Shown: positions 45,176 to 54,037 of the stretch, piece after piece
Numbering within the stretch: position 1 is the stretch's first letter
Layout: every line of letters begins with the position of its first letter
Assembly (NCBI GenBank): GCA_964626055.1
Contig: CAZVDF010000006.1
Span: 30,075-94,074, forward strand
DNA from: JAFGSG01 sp964626055
GTDB lineage: Bacteria; Spirochaetota; UBA4802; JAFGDQ01
DNA length: 64,000 nt
Direction of reading: 5' to 3'
Program-made: the position numbers and the translations under genes
Notes under the pieces: generated by a model
Databases searched by the model: none
What the model was told of the DNA's origin: nothing
Seen by the model: the letters and a program-made list of their open reading frames with translations, nothing else

Positions 45176-45682
45176 ATGGGAAAAGCATATCCAGAGATAC
45201 CTGATTATTTAAAAAGGATGATGAAGGATGGCGGAGAAGTGGATGAAATCAGAATAGATCCCGAAGGGCACTGGTTTCATAACGGGGTCGTTTTTAAAAA
45301 TAAAAAACTGATAAGTTTTTTTAACAAATCGATTGATATAACGAAAGACGGCGTATATGTGCTTAATTACGGCGGTTTTGTTTATCCGATAACGGTCGAA
45401 GATGCTCCTTTATTTGTCACAGGATTTCGTTTTATTAATAATGATAATAAAGAGTCCATCTTAATCGCTCTTAATTCCGGGGAAGTTGAAAAACTGGATT
45501 TAAATACGCTTCATTATAAAAACAATGCATTATACTGTTTTGTAAGGAACGGCGAAATTCTTGCAAAATTCAAAAGATCTCCCTCCTATGACCTGCTTCA
45601 GGACGTTAACGATAATGAGGATATTTATTATCTCGAGTTATGCGGAAAGCGCATAGTGCTGTCCGAAAAAGTTGAATCATAA
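45176..45682 (+). CDS. DUF1285 protein
   Basis: The 168-aa protein matches DUF1285: IRIDPEGHWFHNGVVFKNKKLISFF, then YVLNYGGFVYPITVEDAPLFVTGF, the most conserved block. The family is beta-rich and of unknown function. It follows dgt after 3 bases, so it probably helps or is regulated with dNTP metabolism; there is no more evidence. It is convergent with priA, with no gap between the stop codons. Confidence 0.82.
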   Translation: MGKAYPEIPDYLKRMMKDGGEVDEIRIDPEGHWFHNGVVFKNKKLISFFNKSIDITKDGVYVLNYGGFVYPITVEDAPLFVTGFRFINNDNKESILIALNSGEVEKLDLNTLHYKNNALYCFVRNGEILAKFKRSPSYDLLQDVNDNEDIYYLELCGKRIVLSEKVES

Positions 45683-47665
45683 TTATAAAATATCATACGG
45701 ATCAATATCAATCTCCAGATAAACATCCCTGCCGCTTACTGTGTTTTTAACTGCTTTAACGGTCTGCCGGATTGATTCTATATCTTTTGATTTTAAAATA
45801 ATATGATATCTGAAATTGTTGGAGATCCGTGAAATGGGAGCTGCGGCAGGACCCAGTATTGTAATTGTTTTTTTGTTATTCGATATTTCCTTTTCAAGCG
45901 CGGTTTTGAGATCATTTATTGATTTGACAACCTTTTCCTCTTTTTTCCCTCTCACTAAAAGTCTGGCCAGCCTTGAGAAAGGGGGATACTGGAGCATTTT
46001 TCTCATTGAAAGTTCATAATTATAAAATCCCATATAATCATGGTTTTTCAGAAATTTAAAGATATAATGATCTTCGTTAAGTGTCTGGATAACAACCCTG
46101 CCGCAAACATCGCCTCTGCCGCATCTGCCCGCAGCCTGCGTAAGAAGAGAAAATATTTTTTCCGAAGCCCGGAAATCGGGCATATTCAGTCCTATGTCGG
46201 CGAGCAGAATCCCTACGAGAGATACTCCGTGAAAATCAAATCCCTTAGCGACCATTTGAGTCCCAAGCAGAATATCTATTTCGCCTTTTGACATTTTTTC
46301 AACTATATCGAATACGGTGTTCTTTTTTTTAGTGCTGTCCTGATCAAGCCTGAAGACCTTTTGCCCCGCGAAGTTAGAGTTGATCATTTCTTCTATTTTT
46401 TGCGTGCCGGCCCCTAATTTCAAAATGTTCTCCGAATTGCATTGCGGACATCTCCGGGGCAGCTTTCTGCTGTAACCGCAGTAATGGCATATCATTCTCC
46501 CGGTCCGATGGAGGTTCAGGCTTATATTGCAGTGAGGGCACGCAATGGTTTCATGGCAGTCGTTACATAATACTATTGGAGAAAATCCTCTCCTGTTTAA
46601 AAGAAATATCGCCTGGTTTTTTTCCTGCATGGCCCTTTTGCTGTAAAGCAGAAGCCTGGAGGATATCATAGCCTCGTCTTTTTTTGGATATATTTTAACG
46701 ATATCTATTTCCGGAAGAACGGCTTCGCCGTACCTGCTTTTTAAAATATGCAATGTGAAGATACCCTGTTCGGCTATATATAACGATTCAATTGAAGGAG
46801 TTGCAGAACCCATAACCAGCAGAGCGTTCTCTGTTTTGGCTCTATAATATGCGAGCCTTCTCGCGTGATAGCGCGGCGTACTGTGTTCTTTATACGACCA
46901 GTCATGCTCTTCGTCTATTATAATCAGACCGAGATTGGGACATTGTAAAAAGACGGCGGATCTTGTTCCGACGGCCATCTTGACATCCGCATTAAAAAAT
47001 TTTATCCAGCTGTTAAGTCTTTGATTTGCCGTTAATCTGCTGTGATAAACTATAAGGTCATTGCCGAAGACTCTGTAAAGCCTTTCGAATATCTGCGAAG
47101 AAAGCGTTATTTCGGGCACAAGATAAATGACTGAACGCCCCTCTGCCATGACATGTCTTGCAAGCTCAATGTATAATTCGGTTTTGCCGCTCCCTGTAAT
47201 GCCGTAAATGAGATGACATGATTTGCCGTGACTATGAGAGTTTATTATATCATTGTATGCCGTATTTTGTTCCGCGGTCAGCTCAATTTTTTTATTTGCG
47301 GACACTTTATCTCTGAAAGGATGTTTGTACCTTGCGGAAGGTTTTTCACCGGACGGCAGAGCCATGGCCATGACTTCACCGATGCTGGAGATGTAATTTG
47401 AAGCAGTATATTCTGCAAGCGCAACAAGCTTCCGGTCAAAGATCGGATATGGATCAATTAGCCTGCCGATTTCCTTTATTTCCGGTAATTCCGGCTTCTT
47501 ACTGTGAACTCTGCGGATGAAAGCGGTAACAGTCCTTTTTCTAAAATCAACGCTTACCCGCATTCCGGGAAGAACATTCATGCCGTCAGGCACTGAATAT
47601 GTAAAACTTCCGTCGATGGGATAGCCGACATATACATCAGCGTATTTTTTTTCTTTGTATATCAT
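45683..47665 (-). CDS. priA: Primosomal protein N' (replication restart helicase)
   Basis: It reloads the replisome at repaired forks. The 660-aa protein has the N-terminal DNA-binding fold (GSFTYSVPDGMNVLPGMRVSVDF), Walker A GITGSGKTELY (about 165-175), Walker B LIIDEEHDWSYK, and two zinc-binding segments (CNDCHETIACPHC, CHYCGYSRKLPRRCPQC). Helicase motifs follow (LLGTQMVAKGFDFHGVSLVGILLAD, LLTQAAGRCGRG), and the ending is DIDPYDIL. It is slightly short compared with E. coli (732 aa). No good ribosome-binding site is seen at 47665. It ends the long leftward run that begins with lptC. Confidence 0.95.
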   Translation of the reverse strand: MIYKEKKYADVYVGYPIDGSFTYSVPDGMNVLPGMRVSVDFRKRTVTAFIRRVHSKKPELPEIKEIGRLIDPYPIFDRKLVALAEYTASNYISSIGEVMAMALPSGEKPSARYKHPFRDKVSANKKIELTAEQNTAYNDIINSHSHGKSCHLIYGITGSGKTELYIELARHVMAEGRSVIYLVPEITLSSQIFERLYRVFGNDLIVYHSRLTANQRLNSWIKFFNADVKMAVGTRSAVFLQCPNLGLIIIDEEHDWSYKEHSTPRYHARRLAYYRAKTENALLVMGSATPSIESLYIAEQGIFTLHILKSRYGEAVLPEIDIVKIYPKKDEAMISSRLLLYSKRAMQEKNQAIFLLNRRGFSPIVLCNDCHETIACPHCNISLNLHRTGRMICHYCGYSRKLPRRCPQCNSENILKLGAGTQKIEEMINSNFAGQKVFRLDQDSTKKKNTVFDIVEKMSKGEIDILLGTQMVAKGFDFHGVSLVGILLADIGLNMPDFRASEKIFSLLTQAAGRCGRGDVCGRVVIQTLNEDHYIFKFLKNHDYMGFYNYELSMRKMLQYPPFSRLARLLVRGKKEEKVVKSINDLKTALEKEISNNKKTITILGPAAAPISRISNNFRYHIILKSKDIESIRQTVKAVKNTVSGRDVYLEIDIDPYDIL

Positions 47666-47704
47666 TAATTTCAGTCGGTATCGGGAATGATTGACTTTAC
47701 GTAA

Positions 47705-48364
47705 TCAGTTTTGAATTAGTTTTGCGATCTTTTGAAGTTCCGCCCATGCGGATTTTTTAAGCTCCGGATTTTTTATTAGAGTCAGCGGATGATCAATTCT
47801 ATGCCAGTTAATTTTTTTATTTTCATTCATCAGTTTTTTTACCGGAATATCATCACCCATTACGATAAGCACACGCGGTTTGTGTTCACTTATTTCTCTA
47901 AGCAGAATCGGCTCGCAATTTTTCAGCATAAGCCCTGGTCTTTTAAACGAGCTATCCGCATCGCATTTTATTAAATTGGTTGTATAGCACTTTTTAAGAT
48001 CGATCTTTATTGCTTCGAGCATTCTAATAAGCAATTCTTTTGAACTCTCTTTTAATTTTTCCCTTTCGTTATTGCTTATACCTGTCGGTGTATTAAATAA
48101 TATCATTATACCGTTTTCCCCCGTGCCGAATCCGAATTTTTTATTTGCTACATTGCCGCATTTTTTGCAGTTTTTAACCATTTCCGGAAGCGTATCGTCC
48201 AACGATGCCGGATTCGGGCAATTTCCCCCCGGTTTAATTTTTTCTTTTCCCCACAGCCAGTTCTTAAGAAAAACGAGTTCATCGTTGCCCCGGTGAAGAA
48301 GCAGCATCCCCTGCGAGGATAGTGAATTTATATATAATAAAAGGTCGCTGTAAATATTGTTCAT
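47705..48364 (-). CDS. Divergent UDG-family (4Fe-4S type) protein
   Basis: The 219-aa protein has the four-Cys pattern of family 4 uracil-DNA glycosylases (C66, C69, C134, C150; the last spacing is 16) and the segments YTTNLIKCDADS and IDHPLTLIKNPELKKSAW (HP motif). The first catalytic motif, normally GExPGxxED, is replaced by FNTPTGISNNE, and the segment before it is unusual. It therefore keeps the cluster and fold but may have altered activity or base specificity. It overlaps the upstream NtrC-like gene by 4 bases and lies before priA. Confidence 0.7.
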   Translation of the reverse strand: MNNIYSDLLLYINSLSSQGMLLLHRGNDELVFLKNWLWGKEKIKPGGNCPNPASLDDTLPEMVKNCKKCGNVANKKFGFGTGENGIMILFNTPTGISNNEREKLKESSKELLIRMLEAIKIDLKKCYTTNLIKCDADSSFKRPGLMLKNCEPILLREISEHKPRVLIVMGDDIPVKKLMNENKKINWHRIDHPLTLIKNPELKKSAWAELQKIAKLIQN

Positions 48365-49716
48365 ATTCTTTCAATGTTTATATTATACTGCTTTACTTTT
48401 CTGTGAAGATTTGTTCTTTCGATCCCCAGTTCTTTGGCTGTTGAAGTGATATTTTTTTCGTTTTTAATCAACGCTCTGATTATATATTCTTTTTCGAATT
48501 CTTCCCTGGCCTGCTTGAGCGTGGATGAATCGCTGGACATTACATCTTCATAATCGTTTGATTCTATATATTTTTTAATGTCTTTTTTATCTATAACATC
48601 CGAATGAACCATAATGCTTAACCGTTCAATAATATTTTTAAGCTCGCGCACATTTCCCGGCCAGTTGTATTTAACAAGAAAGTTCATAGCTTCCTCCGTT
48701 ATTTCTTTTTCGCCAAGGCCGTGTTCTTTTGAAAACATATTTAAAAAATAATTCGTAAGCAGAGGGATGTCCTCTCTCCTTTCAGTGAGCGCCGGAACGT
48801 TGATCGGGATTACATTAAGCCTGTAATATAGATCTTCCCTGAACCTGCCGTCTTCGATAGCTTTTTTAACATCAATGTTGGTGGCAGCTATTACCCTTAC
48901 GTCAACCGTTACCGGTTCATTCCCTCCCACTCTTTCAAACTGTTGTTCCTGAAGCACACGTAGCACTTTTGCCTGAGTGTTCGAGCTCATATCGCAGATC
49001 TCGTCAAGGAATATTGTGCCTCCGTTAGACACTTCGAATTTGCCGAGTCTTCTGGTTACTGCCCCCGTAAACGAGCCTTTTTCATGGCCGAATAGCTCGC
49101 TCTCGATCAACTCATCCGGTATTGCCGCACAGTTGACTTTTATCATAGGTTTTCCCGAACGCTTTGAGTTTTTATGAATTGCTTTCGCGACCAGTTCTTT
49201 ACCAGTACCGTTTTCGCCTGTAATAAACACTCTTGCGTTCGTACCTGCCGCGGTTTCAATTATCTTCCGAACTTCCATGATGCTTTCCGATTCTCCGATC
49301 ATTTCATCTTCAAATGCGGCTTCCTTCTTCAGCCTTATGTTCTCTTTTCTGAGCATAATGCGCTCAAGCGCATTATTAAGCGATGTAATGATTCTTTGCA
49401 TCGATAATGGCTTCTCGAGAAAGTCGAGAGCCCCAAGACGGGTGGATTTAACGGCAATATCTATGGATGCGTGGCCCGATATCATAATCACCGCGGATTC
49501 GGGAAATGTTTTTTTTATTTTTTCCAGCACTTTTATGCCGTCCATATCCGGCAGCCAGACATCCAGAAATATAAGGTCAATTTCATTATTTTCCAAAAAA
49601 GCAAGCGCGTCCTTAGCATTTTCGCTTGGGAAAACGTCGTGTCCTTCATCCTGCAGAATAGCGGTAAGCGTTTTAACAATATTACTTTCGTCATCAACTA
49701 CTAATATTTTTGCCAC
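48361..49716 (-). CDS. NtrC-family sigma-54 response regulator
   Basis: The 451-aa protein has a receiver domain with phospho-acceptor D52 in LIFLDVWLPDMDG, then a sigma-54-activating AAA+ domain with Walker A GENGTGKELVAKAIH, ESELFGHEKGSFTGA (the sigma-54-contact loop, GSFTGA instead of GAFTGA) and GGTIFLDEICDMS. A Fis-type HTH closes it (ITSTAKELGIERTNLHRKV). rpoN lies in the same run. The sensor gene upstream overlaps it by 23 bases, so the two form a coupled pair. NtrX is the nearest named relative, but I leave out a symbol. Confidence 0.93.
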   Translation of the reverse strand: MAKILVVDDESNIVKTLTAILQDEGHDVFPSENAKDALAFLENNEIDLIFLDVWLPDMDGIKVLEKIKKTFPESAVIMISGHASIDIAVKSTRLGALDFLEKPLSMQRIITSLNNALERIMLRKENIRLKKEAAFEDEMIGESESIMEVRKIIETAAGTNARVFITGENGTGKELVAKAIHKNSKRSGKPMIKVNCAAIPDELIESELFGHEKGSFTGAVTRRLGKFEVSNGGTIFLDEICDMSSNTQAKVLRVLQEQQFERVGGNEPVTVDVRVIAATNIDVKKAIEDGRFREDLYYRLNVIPINVPALTERREDIPLLTNYFLNMFSKEHGLGEKEITEEAMNFLVKYNWPGNVRELKNIIERLSIMVHSDVIDKKDIKKYIESNDYEDVMSSDSSTLKQAREEFEKEYIIRALIKNEKNITSTAKELGIERTNLHRKVKQYNINIERI

Positions 49717-51517
49717 CCGGCACTTCCTCCAGTACGGGAAATTCGATTACAAATTCCGCGCCTTCTCCTTTTTTTGAATAGAAAAATATCCTGGCATTAT
49801 GTTCAAGAATAATTTTTTCGACGATCGCAAGACCCAGACCCGTGCCTCTGTCTTTTGTAGAAAAAGTCGGATCGAAGATCTTATCGAGATTTTCTTCGTC
49901 GATTCCGGGCCCGTCATCCTTTATGGACAACCTTACGAGCCCGTGAGTCCTATCCGTATATTCGGATTTTACCGTAATATTGCCGTTTTTTCCCAGTTCG
50001 TCGATGGAATTCTGTAAAATATTTGTAAGAGCCTGTCTTATTAAAATCTTGTCGATAAAGAGTCTCGGGATTGTACCGTCCAGGGTTAAATGAAAAGTTA
50101 TTCCCTCATGTCCCTTAAAAAAATTCACGCTGTTTTCAATAATGGGATTTAATGCCATATATTCCCCATGCATTTCAGGGAGTCGTGCGAATCCTGAAAA
50201 TTCATCCAGTATCTTGGTTAAAACTTTTACTTCTTCAATGATTGTGTCAGTGCCTGTATTAATTATATTTGTCATGTCCTTATGGCCTTCTCTGTATCTG
50301 CTTTGTATCCTTTCAGCGGCAAGCCTTATGGGGGTTAGAGGATTCTTGATTTCATGAACAAGCTTTCTGGCTACTTCCATCCAGGCTTCAATCTTCTGGG
50401 CGTGATACATTGCCTTTTTACTTTCATCCAATTGCTGAACCATTTTATTGAATGATCTGTATAACAGAGCTAATTCGTCCGGTGCGTCTCTTCTGAGAGA
50501 GATCAAAAAGTCACCGGACGCCACGTGCCCGGCGGCTTCGGCAAGTTCAAGCACAGGTTTTGTTATCCCTCTTGACAGGAAGTAGCTAACGCTTATTGAA
50601 ATCAAAACTATAAGAATCACAATAAAAAGTAAAAGCAATCCTATATTAGTCTGAAAATATGGTTTTAAAATTTCGTTATTTTCGTATTTTTTTAACGAGT
50701 CTTTATATAGATTAATTCTGCTGTATAAGATACCCGGAATTTCCTTTATAATTGAGACAATAAAACCGTTAAAATATATCTGACCCAGCAATAAAGATTT
50801 ATTATTGATCGAGATATTTGATACTTTTGATAATATCTCCAGATCCGAGTATTGGAGAAATTTTGTTATGCCGGCAGCATAATCTTTATTTTTTATTCCG
50901 TTTGTCTGGATCTGAATTTTGTTGAATTCATTACTCTTTTCTTTGACTTTATAAATATTGCACATCAGGCCTTTATGATTGCAGTTTTCCACGATCAACA
51001 TTCTTCCTGAATCTGATTTTATATTGACGATTCCTTTTCTAATTGAATTTTCCACAGAACTTAATTCACCGCTTATATCCTCATTATATTTATTAATATA
51101 ATCTCTTGACAGATTAATTGAATCCTTAAGCGAATAAATCGTTTCATCGGCAATTAAATTGGATACTGTAATATTTATTATATGGTTTGAAATGATTATA
51201 ATGGCCAGAGACGGCAGGATTGCAACCGAAGTAAAGGCAAACATCATTTTGAAAATAATGCTTGAACTGAAATCCGATGTTCTGGAATAAATTTTTCTTG
51301 AGAAAGAAATAAAAAGGAAATAGATGGCACCCAGAATAGGAATTATCATTATTAAATTAATGAAATATTCCCTGTTGGCACCCTCTTCTATATTTGCATC
51401 AGGGAAAAAGCCTAAAATCAAAGCCGCCGAAAAAGCAAGTACGCCGCTGATGAAAATAATATCCTGAAATCTGGATTTTCTAATAGCATATTTTTTCAGA
51501 TTTCCGGCAATTGACAT
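49694..51517 (-). CDS. NtrY-like membrane histidine kinase
   Basis: The 607-aa protein has three N-terminal transmembrane helices (about 20-38, 53-70, 92-115), an extracytoplasmic loop (117-285), a fourth helix (about 288-310), then a HAMP domain, the HisKA phospho-acceptor in ARKLVHEIKNPLTPIRLAAERI and an HATPase with GIDEENLDKIFDPTFSTKDRGTGLGLAIVEKII. The order matches NtrY, a nitrogen/redox sensor of alphaproteobacteria and spirochaetes. The ligand of the loop is unknown. It overlaps the NtrC-like regulator and follows ptsH by about 70 bases. Confidence 0.9.
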   Translation of the reverse strand: MSIAGNLKKYAIRKSRFQDIIFISGVLAFSAALILGFFPDANIEEGANREYFINLIMIIPILGAIYFLFISFSRKIYSRTSDFSSSIIFKMMFAFTSVAILPSLAIIIISNHIINITVSNLIADETIYSLKDSINLSRDYINKYNEDISGELSSVENSIRKGIVNIKSDSGRMLIVENCNHKGLMCNIYKVKEKSNEFNKIQIQTNGIKNKDYAAGITKFLQYSDLEILSKVSNISINNKSLLLGQIYFNGFIVSIIKEIPGILYSRINLYKDSLKKYENNEILKPYFQTNIGLLLLFIVILIVLISISVSYFLSRGITKPVLELAEAAGHVASGDFLISLRRDAPDELALLYRSFNKMVQQLDESKKAMYHAQKIEAWMEVARKLVHEIKNPLTPIRLAAERIQSRYREGHKDMTNIINTGTDTIIEEVKVLTKILDEFSGFARLPEMHGEYMALNPIIENSVNFFKGHEGITFHLTLDGTIPRLFIDKILIRQALTNILQNSIDELGKNGNITVKSEYTDRTHGLVRLSIKDDGPGIDEENLDKIFDPTFSTKDRGTGLGLAIVEKIILEHNARIFFYSKKGEGAEFVIEFPVLEEVPGGKNISS

Positions 51518-51586
51518 ATTTGACCTTGATTTGCTGACTAAATTGGATATTGAATTGGAACGCAGATTTTTTACGAGTGAATGCGA

Positions 51587-51877
51587 TCAATCCTTTAATC
51601 CTTCACTCACGGCCTCTTCTTTAAAATCATGCTCGATCAAAGACACTAACTCGCGTACAGCTTCCTCCTCGCTCCCGCCCTGAGCCCTGATTCTTAATTT
51701 GGAGCCTTTCGTGATCGCGAGGGCAAGTACTCCCATTATGGATTTGGCGTTCGCCTCTACATCGTCTTTGATAAAAAAAATTTCACACGGATATTTCATG
51801 GCTGTCCGAACAAGCATCATTGCCGGTCTTGCATGAACTCCCGCATCGCTGCTGATAAATACTTCGTCTTCGGTCAA
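51587..51877 (-). CDS. ptsH: Phosphocarrier protein HPr
   Basis: The 96-aa protein has the His phospho-site in GVHARPA (H15) and the regulatory serine in KSIMGVLALA (S46). Both sites are intact, so it can be phosphorylated by EI and by HPr kinase. It lies 2 bases downstream of hprK. No EI or sugar-specific PTS gene is in the window, which fits a regulatory HPr. The 10 extra C-terminal residues are charged. Confidence 0.95.
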   Translation of the reverse strand: MTEDEVFISSDAGVHARPAMMLVRTAMKYPCEIFFIKDDVEANAKSIMGVLALAITKGSKLRIRAQGGSEEEAVRELVSLIEHDFKEEAVSEGLKD

Positions 51878-51879
51878 TT

Positions 51880-52821
51880 TTACTCCTTGCCAACTATATC
51901 TCTAATTTTTAAATCCAGTTCTCTGGCTGAATTTGTTCCCATCTTTTTTAATCTGTGGTTTAATGCCGCCGTTTCAACCAGAATGGGTATATTGCGACCC
52001 GGTCTGACCGGAATTGTGACATATGAAAGATCAATATCAAGTATAGTATATTTCTGCTCATCTATGCCGAGCCTGTCATATTCCCTGGTTTCATCCCATT
52101 CTTCCAGCGTTACAATAAAATCAATCCTTTTTCTGTTCCTAACGGATCCTATGCCGTATATTTCTTTTACATTTATTATTCCGATTCCCCTGATTTCCAT
52201 ATGATGTTTTATGATTTCCGCTGCCGCACCGAATAAAAACAATTCATCTATTTTTTGTATTTCTACAACATCATCCGCTACAAGCCTGTGGCCTTTCTCA
52301 ATAAGCTCGAGCGCGCATTCGCTTTTGCCTACTCCGCTTTTGCCGAGCAGCAGTACGCCGACGCCAAATACATCCACCAGAGAACCGTGCATTGTAATAA
52401 TCTGAGCGAAATACTGCTCAACTGCGTGCGTCCAGAGGCTTACAAACCTTGTAGTCCGGTATTTCGAAACGAAAGTCGGGATTTTTTTTGCGTTCGCAAG
52501 TTCAATAAATATATCGTCTGGTCTTTCTCCATGAGTAAATACACAGCATAAAATGTCATATGAGAAGAACTTATCCAGCATTTCTCTCATTTGCTTGTCC
52601 TGGAGATTTCTCATATAAGCTGTTTCGCCCAGACCGAAAATCTGCATTCTGCTGAAAGCAAAAAAATCGAAAAAACCTGCAAGGCTGAGTCCGGGTCTGT
52701 TTATATCTCCGACACAGATTTCCCTGTCAAGTCCCTGCTCGCCGGCTATCAGTTCAAGCTGAAGATTAATGTCCGTACTGCCGTCGATAAGATTATGTAT
52801 ATAAAGTTTCTTCTTTTCCAT
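51880..52821 (-). CDS. hprK: HPr kinase/phosphorylase
   Basis: It phosphorylates Ser46 of HPr with ATP or PPi and removes the phosphate again. In 313 aa the P-loop GKSGVGKSECALELI (about 153-167) and the signature HRLVADDVVEIQK are clear, followed by MEIRGIGIINVKEIYG, the HprK/P hallmark near the C-terminal third. It is next to its substrate gene ptsH. With lptC-lptA-lptB-rpoN-hpf upstream, the layout resembles the rpoN/PTS-Ntr cluster of proteobacteria with hprK inserted. Confidence 0.96.
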   Translation of the reverse strand: MEKKKLYIHNLIDGSTDINLQLELIAGEQGLDREICVGDINRPGLSLAGFFDFFAFSRMQIFGLGETAYMRNLQDKQMREMLDKFFSYDILCCVFTHGERPDDIFIELANAKKIPTFVSKYRTTRFVSLWTHAVEQYFAQIITMHGSLVDVFGVGVLLLGKSGVGKSECALELIEKGHRLVADDVVEIQKIDELFLFGAAAEIIKHHMEIRGIGIINVKEIYGIGSVRNRKRIDFIVTLEEWDETREYDRLGIDEQKYTILDIDLSYVTIPVRPGRNIPILVETAALNHRLKKMGTNSARELDLKIRDIVGKE

Positions 52822-52830
52822 TCTATTCTA

Positions 52831-53034
52831 TTATATTTTTCCAATATTCTTACGCATAGGAAGAATATTTTGAATTTCTTTAGAGTAAAATTGGCTGATC
52901 ATTATATAATAATTTTCTGCCCGGATACAATTCATACATTCTTTCTTAAGCTTGTCAATCAGTTTGAGAAATGTGGAAGCGGAAGTTGATATCGCAGGCA
53001 AATTTATATAATCATTAAATAGTAACGGTGACAT
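52831..53034 (-). CDS. Hypothetical 67-aa protein between hpf and hprK
   Basis: A frame from 53034 stops 9 bases before hprK on the same strand, in the otherwise empty 315-base gap after hpf. The product (MSPLLFNDYINLPAISTSAS...) is Lys/Ile-rich and partly helical. No good ribosome-binding site is seen and no family is recognised. Its position and spacing are the only support. A strong hairpin lies just upstream at 53044-53088. Confidence 0.35.
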   Translation of the reverse strand: MSPLLFNDYINLPAISTSASTFLKLIDKLKKECMNCIRAENYYIMISQFYSKEIQNILPMRKNIGKI

Positions 53035-53043
53035 GCGGGATTT

Positions 53044-53088
53044 ATTAATGCCGGATTTGCGAACTTGTATCGTAAATCCGGCATTAAT
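53044..53088. repeat. 19-bp hairpin after hpf
   Basis: ATTAATGCCGGATTT plus GCGA pairs with TCGTAAATCCGGCATTAAT (one G-T wobble) around a 7-base loop. It lies about 50 bases past the hpf stop and may be a terminator or mRNA-end structure; no T run follows on the minus strand. Just beyond it (53116-53130) is CGGGGGCTTGCCCGG, similar to part of Family C. Confidence 0.6.
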
Positions 53089-53137
53089 ATCCGTCCTCCG
53101 TCCGTATGTCAGTACCGGGGGCTTGCCCGGCTGTAGT

Positions 53138-53911
53138 CTATTCAGACGGTATCATGACTTCCAAGGCATTGCCGTTCTTGTACAGGATATTAAATGAATT
53201 TGTTTCACTGTTAAAAAACGGTAAATATTCGTGGTCGGAATCCAGTATTTCTTTGATTGCACCGTTCATTTCGGTACATTTTATTGATTTTTTTTTGCAT
53301 TTCTTCAGTTTGATTTTAGGCTTTGTCATTGAATCATTTTGTACAATTAAATCGAATTCCAGTAATTTCCCCGGGTCAAATCCTAATTTTGCAGGCATTT
53401 CCGCCATTTTAAATCCGTTGTCGGATTTATATATCACTGCATATAAATTATTTTTAATTTCATCCTTAATATATTTATTGAAAAGAATGAAATTCCTGTT
53501 TTCCATTTTCATTTCCAAAAATGCTTCAATTTCATCTTTTGGTTTATTTGTCGTTTGATTGTAAACTATATTAGTCTGCTTTCCCTGTTCAATGTTCTCA
53601 ATGTTACTTTTAAGAGGCTGTACTTTATGGCCGGAATGCTTTTCTTTATGTTTTACAACCTGCTTTTCCAGACTTTTCATAAGGAGATCGACAGAAGAGT
53701 ACATATCCGAAGCTTTCTCAGTTCCAAAAAATTTCATCCCGTCGCCATTAATAACAGCTTCTATAACATGGTTGTGTTTTTCAAGGTACATTATTACTTC
53801 AATATCAATAAGCTTATGGAAAAATTTTTCAAGCTTCGCAAGTTTTTTTTCAGCATACTTTGACAGATCTTCAGAAACTTCAAAATGTCTTCCAGTAATT
53901 GCTATTTTCAT
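53138..53911 (-). CDS. hpf: Ribosome hibernation promoting factor, long form with extra C-terminal unit
   Basis: The start at 53911 has AGAGGA 6 bases upstream; an upstream in-frame start at 53947 is less likely. The product is about 257 aa, whereas long HPFs are about 180-190. Residues 1-95 form the S30AE domain (MKIAITGRHFEVSEDLSKYAEKKL). Two later segments both resemble the C-terminal dimerisation domain: about 128-172 (KPKDEIEAFLEMKMENRNFILF... VIYKSDNGFKMAEMP) and 215-257 (MNGAIKEILDSDHEYLPFFN... ILYKNGN). The gene lies behind rpoN in the same direction, as in many Gram-negatives. Confidence 0.9.
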   Translation of the reverse strand: MKIAITGRHFEVSEDLSKYAEKKLAKLEKFFHKLIDIEVIMYLEKHNHVIEAVINGDGMKFFGTEKASDMYSSVDLLMKSLEKQVVKHKEKHSGHKVQPLKSNIENIEQGKQTNIVYNQTTNKPKDEIEAFLEMKMENRNFILFNKYIKDEIKNNLYAVIYKSDNGFKMAEMPAKLGFDPGKLLEFDLIVQNDSMTKPKIKLKKCKKKSIKCTEMNGAIKEILDSDHEYLPFFNSETNSFNILYKNGNALEVMIPSE

Positions 53912-54037
53912 TTTTATTCCTCTTAATTGGTTTTTTATAAAATTCAAAACTAAAAATATGATTAAATTTTGCCTCCTTAAAATATTTTAAAATTAAAATT
54001 AATCATGTCTTGAATTTAAATGAGATTTACCTCCTTA

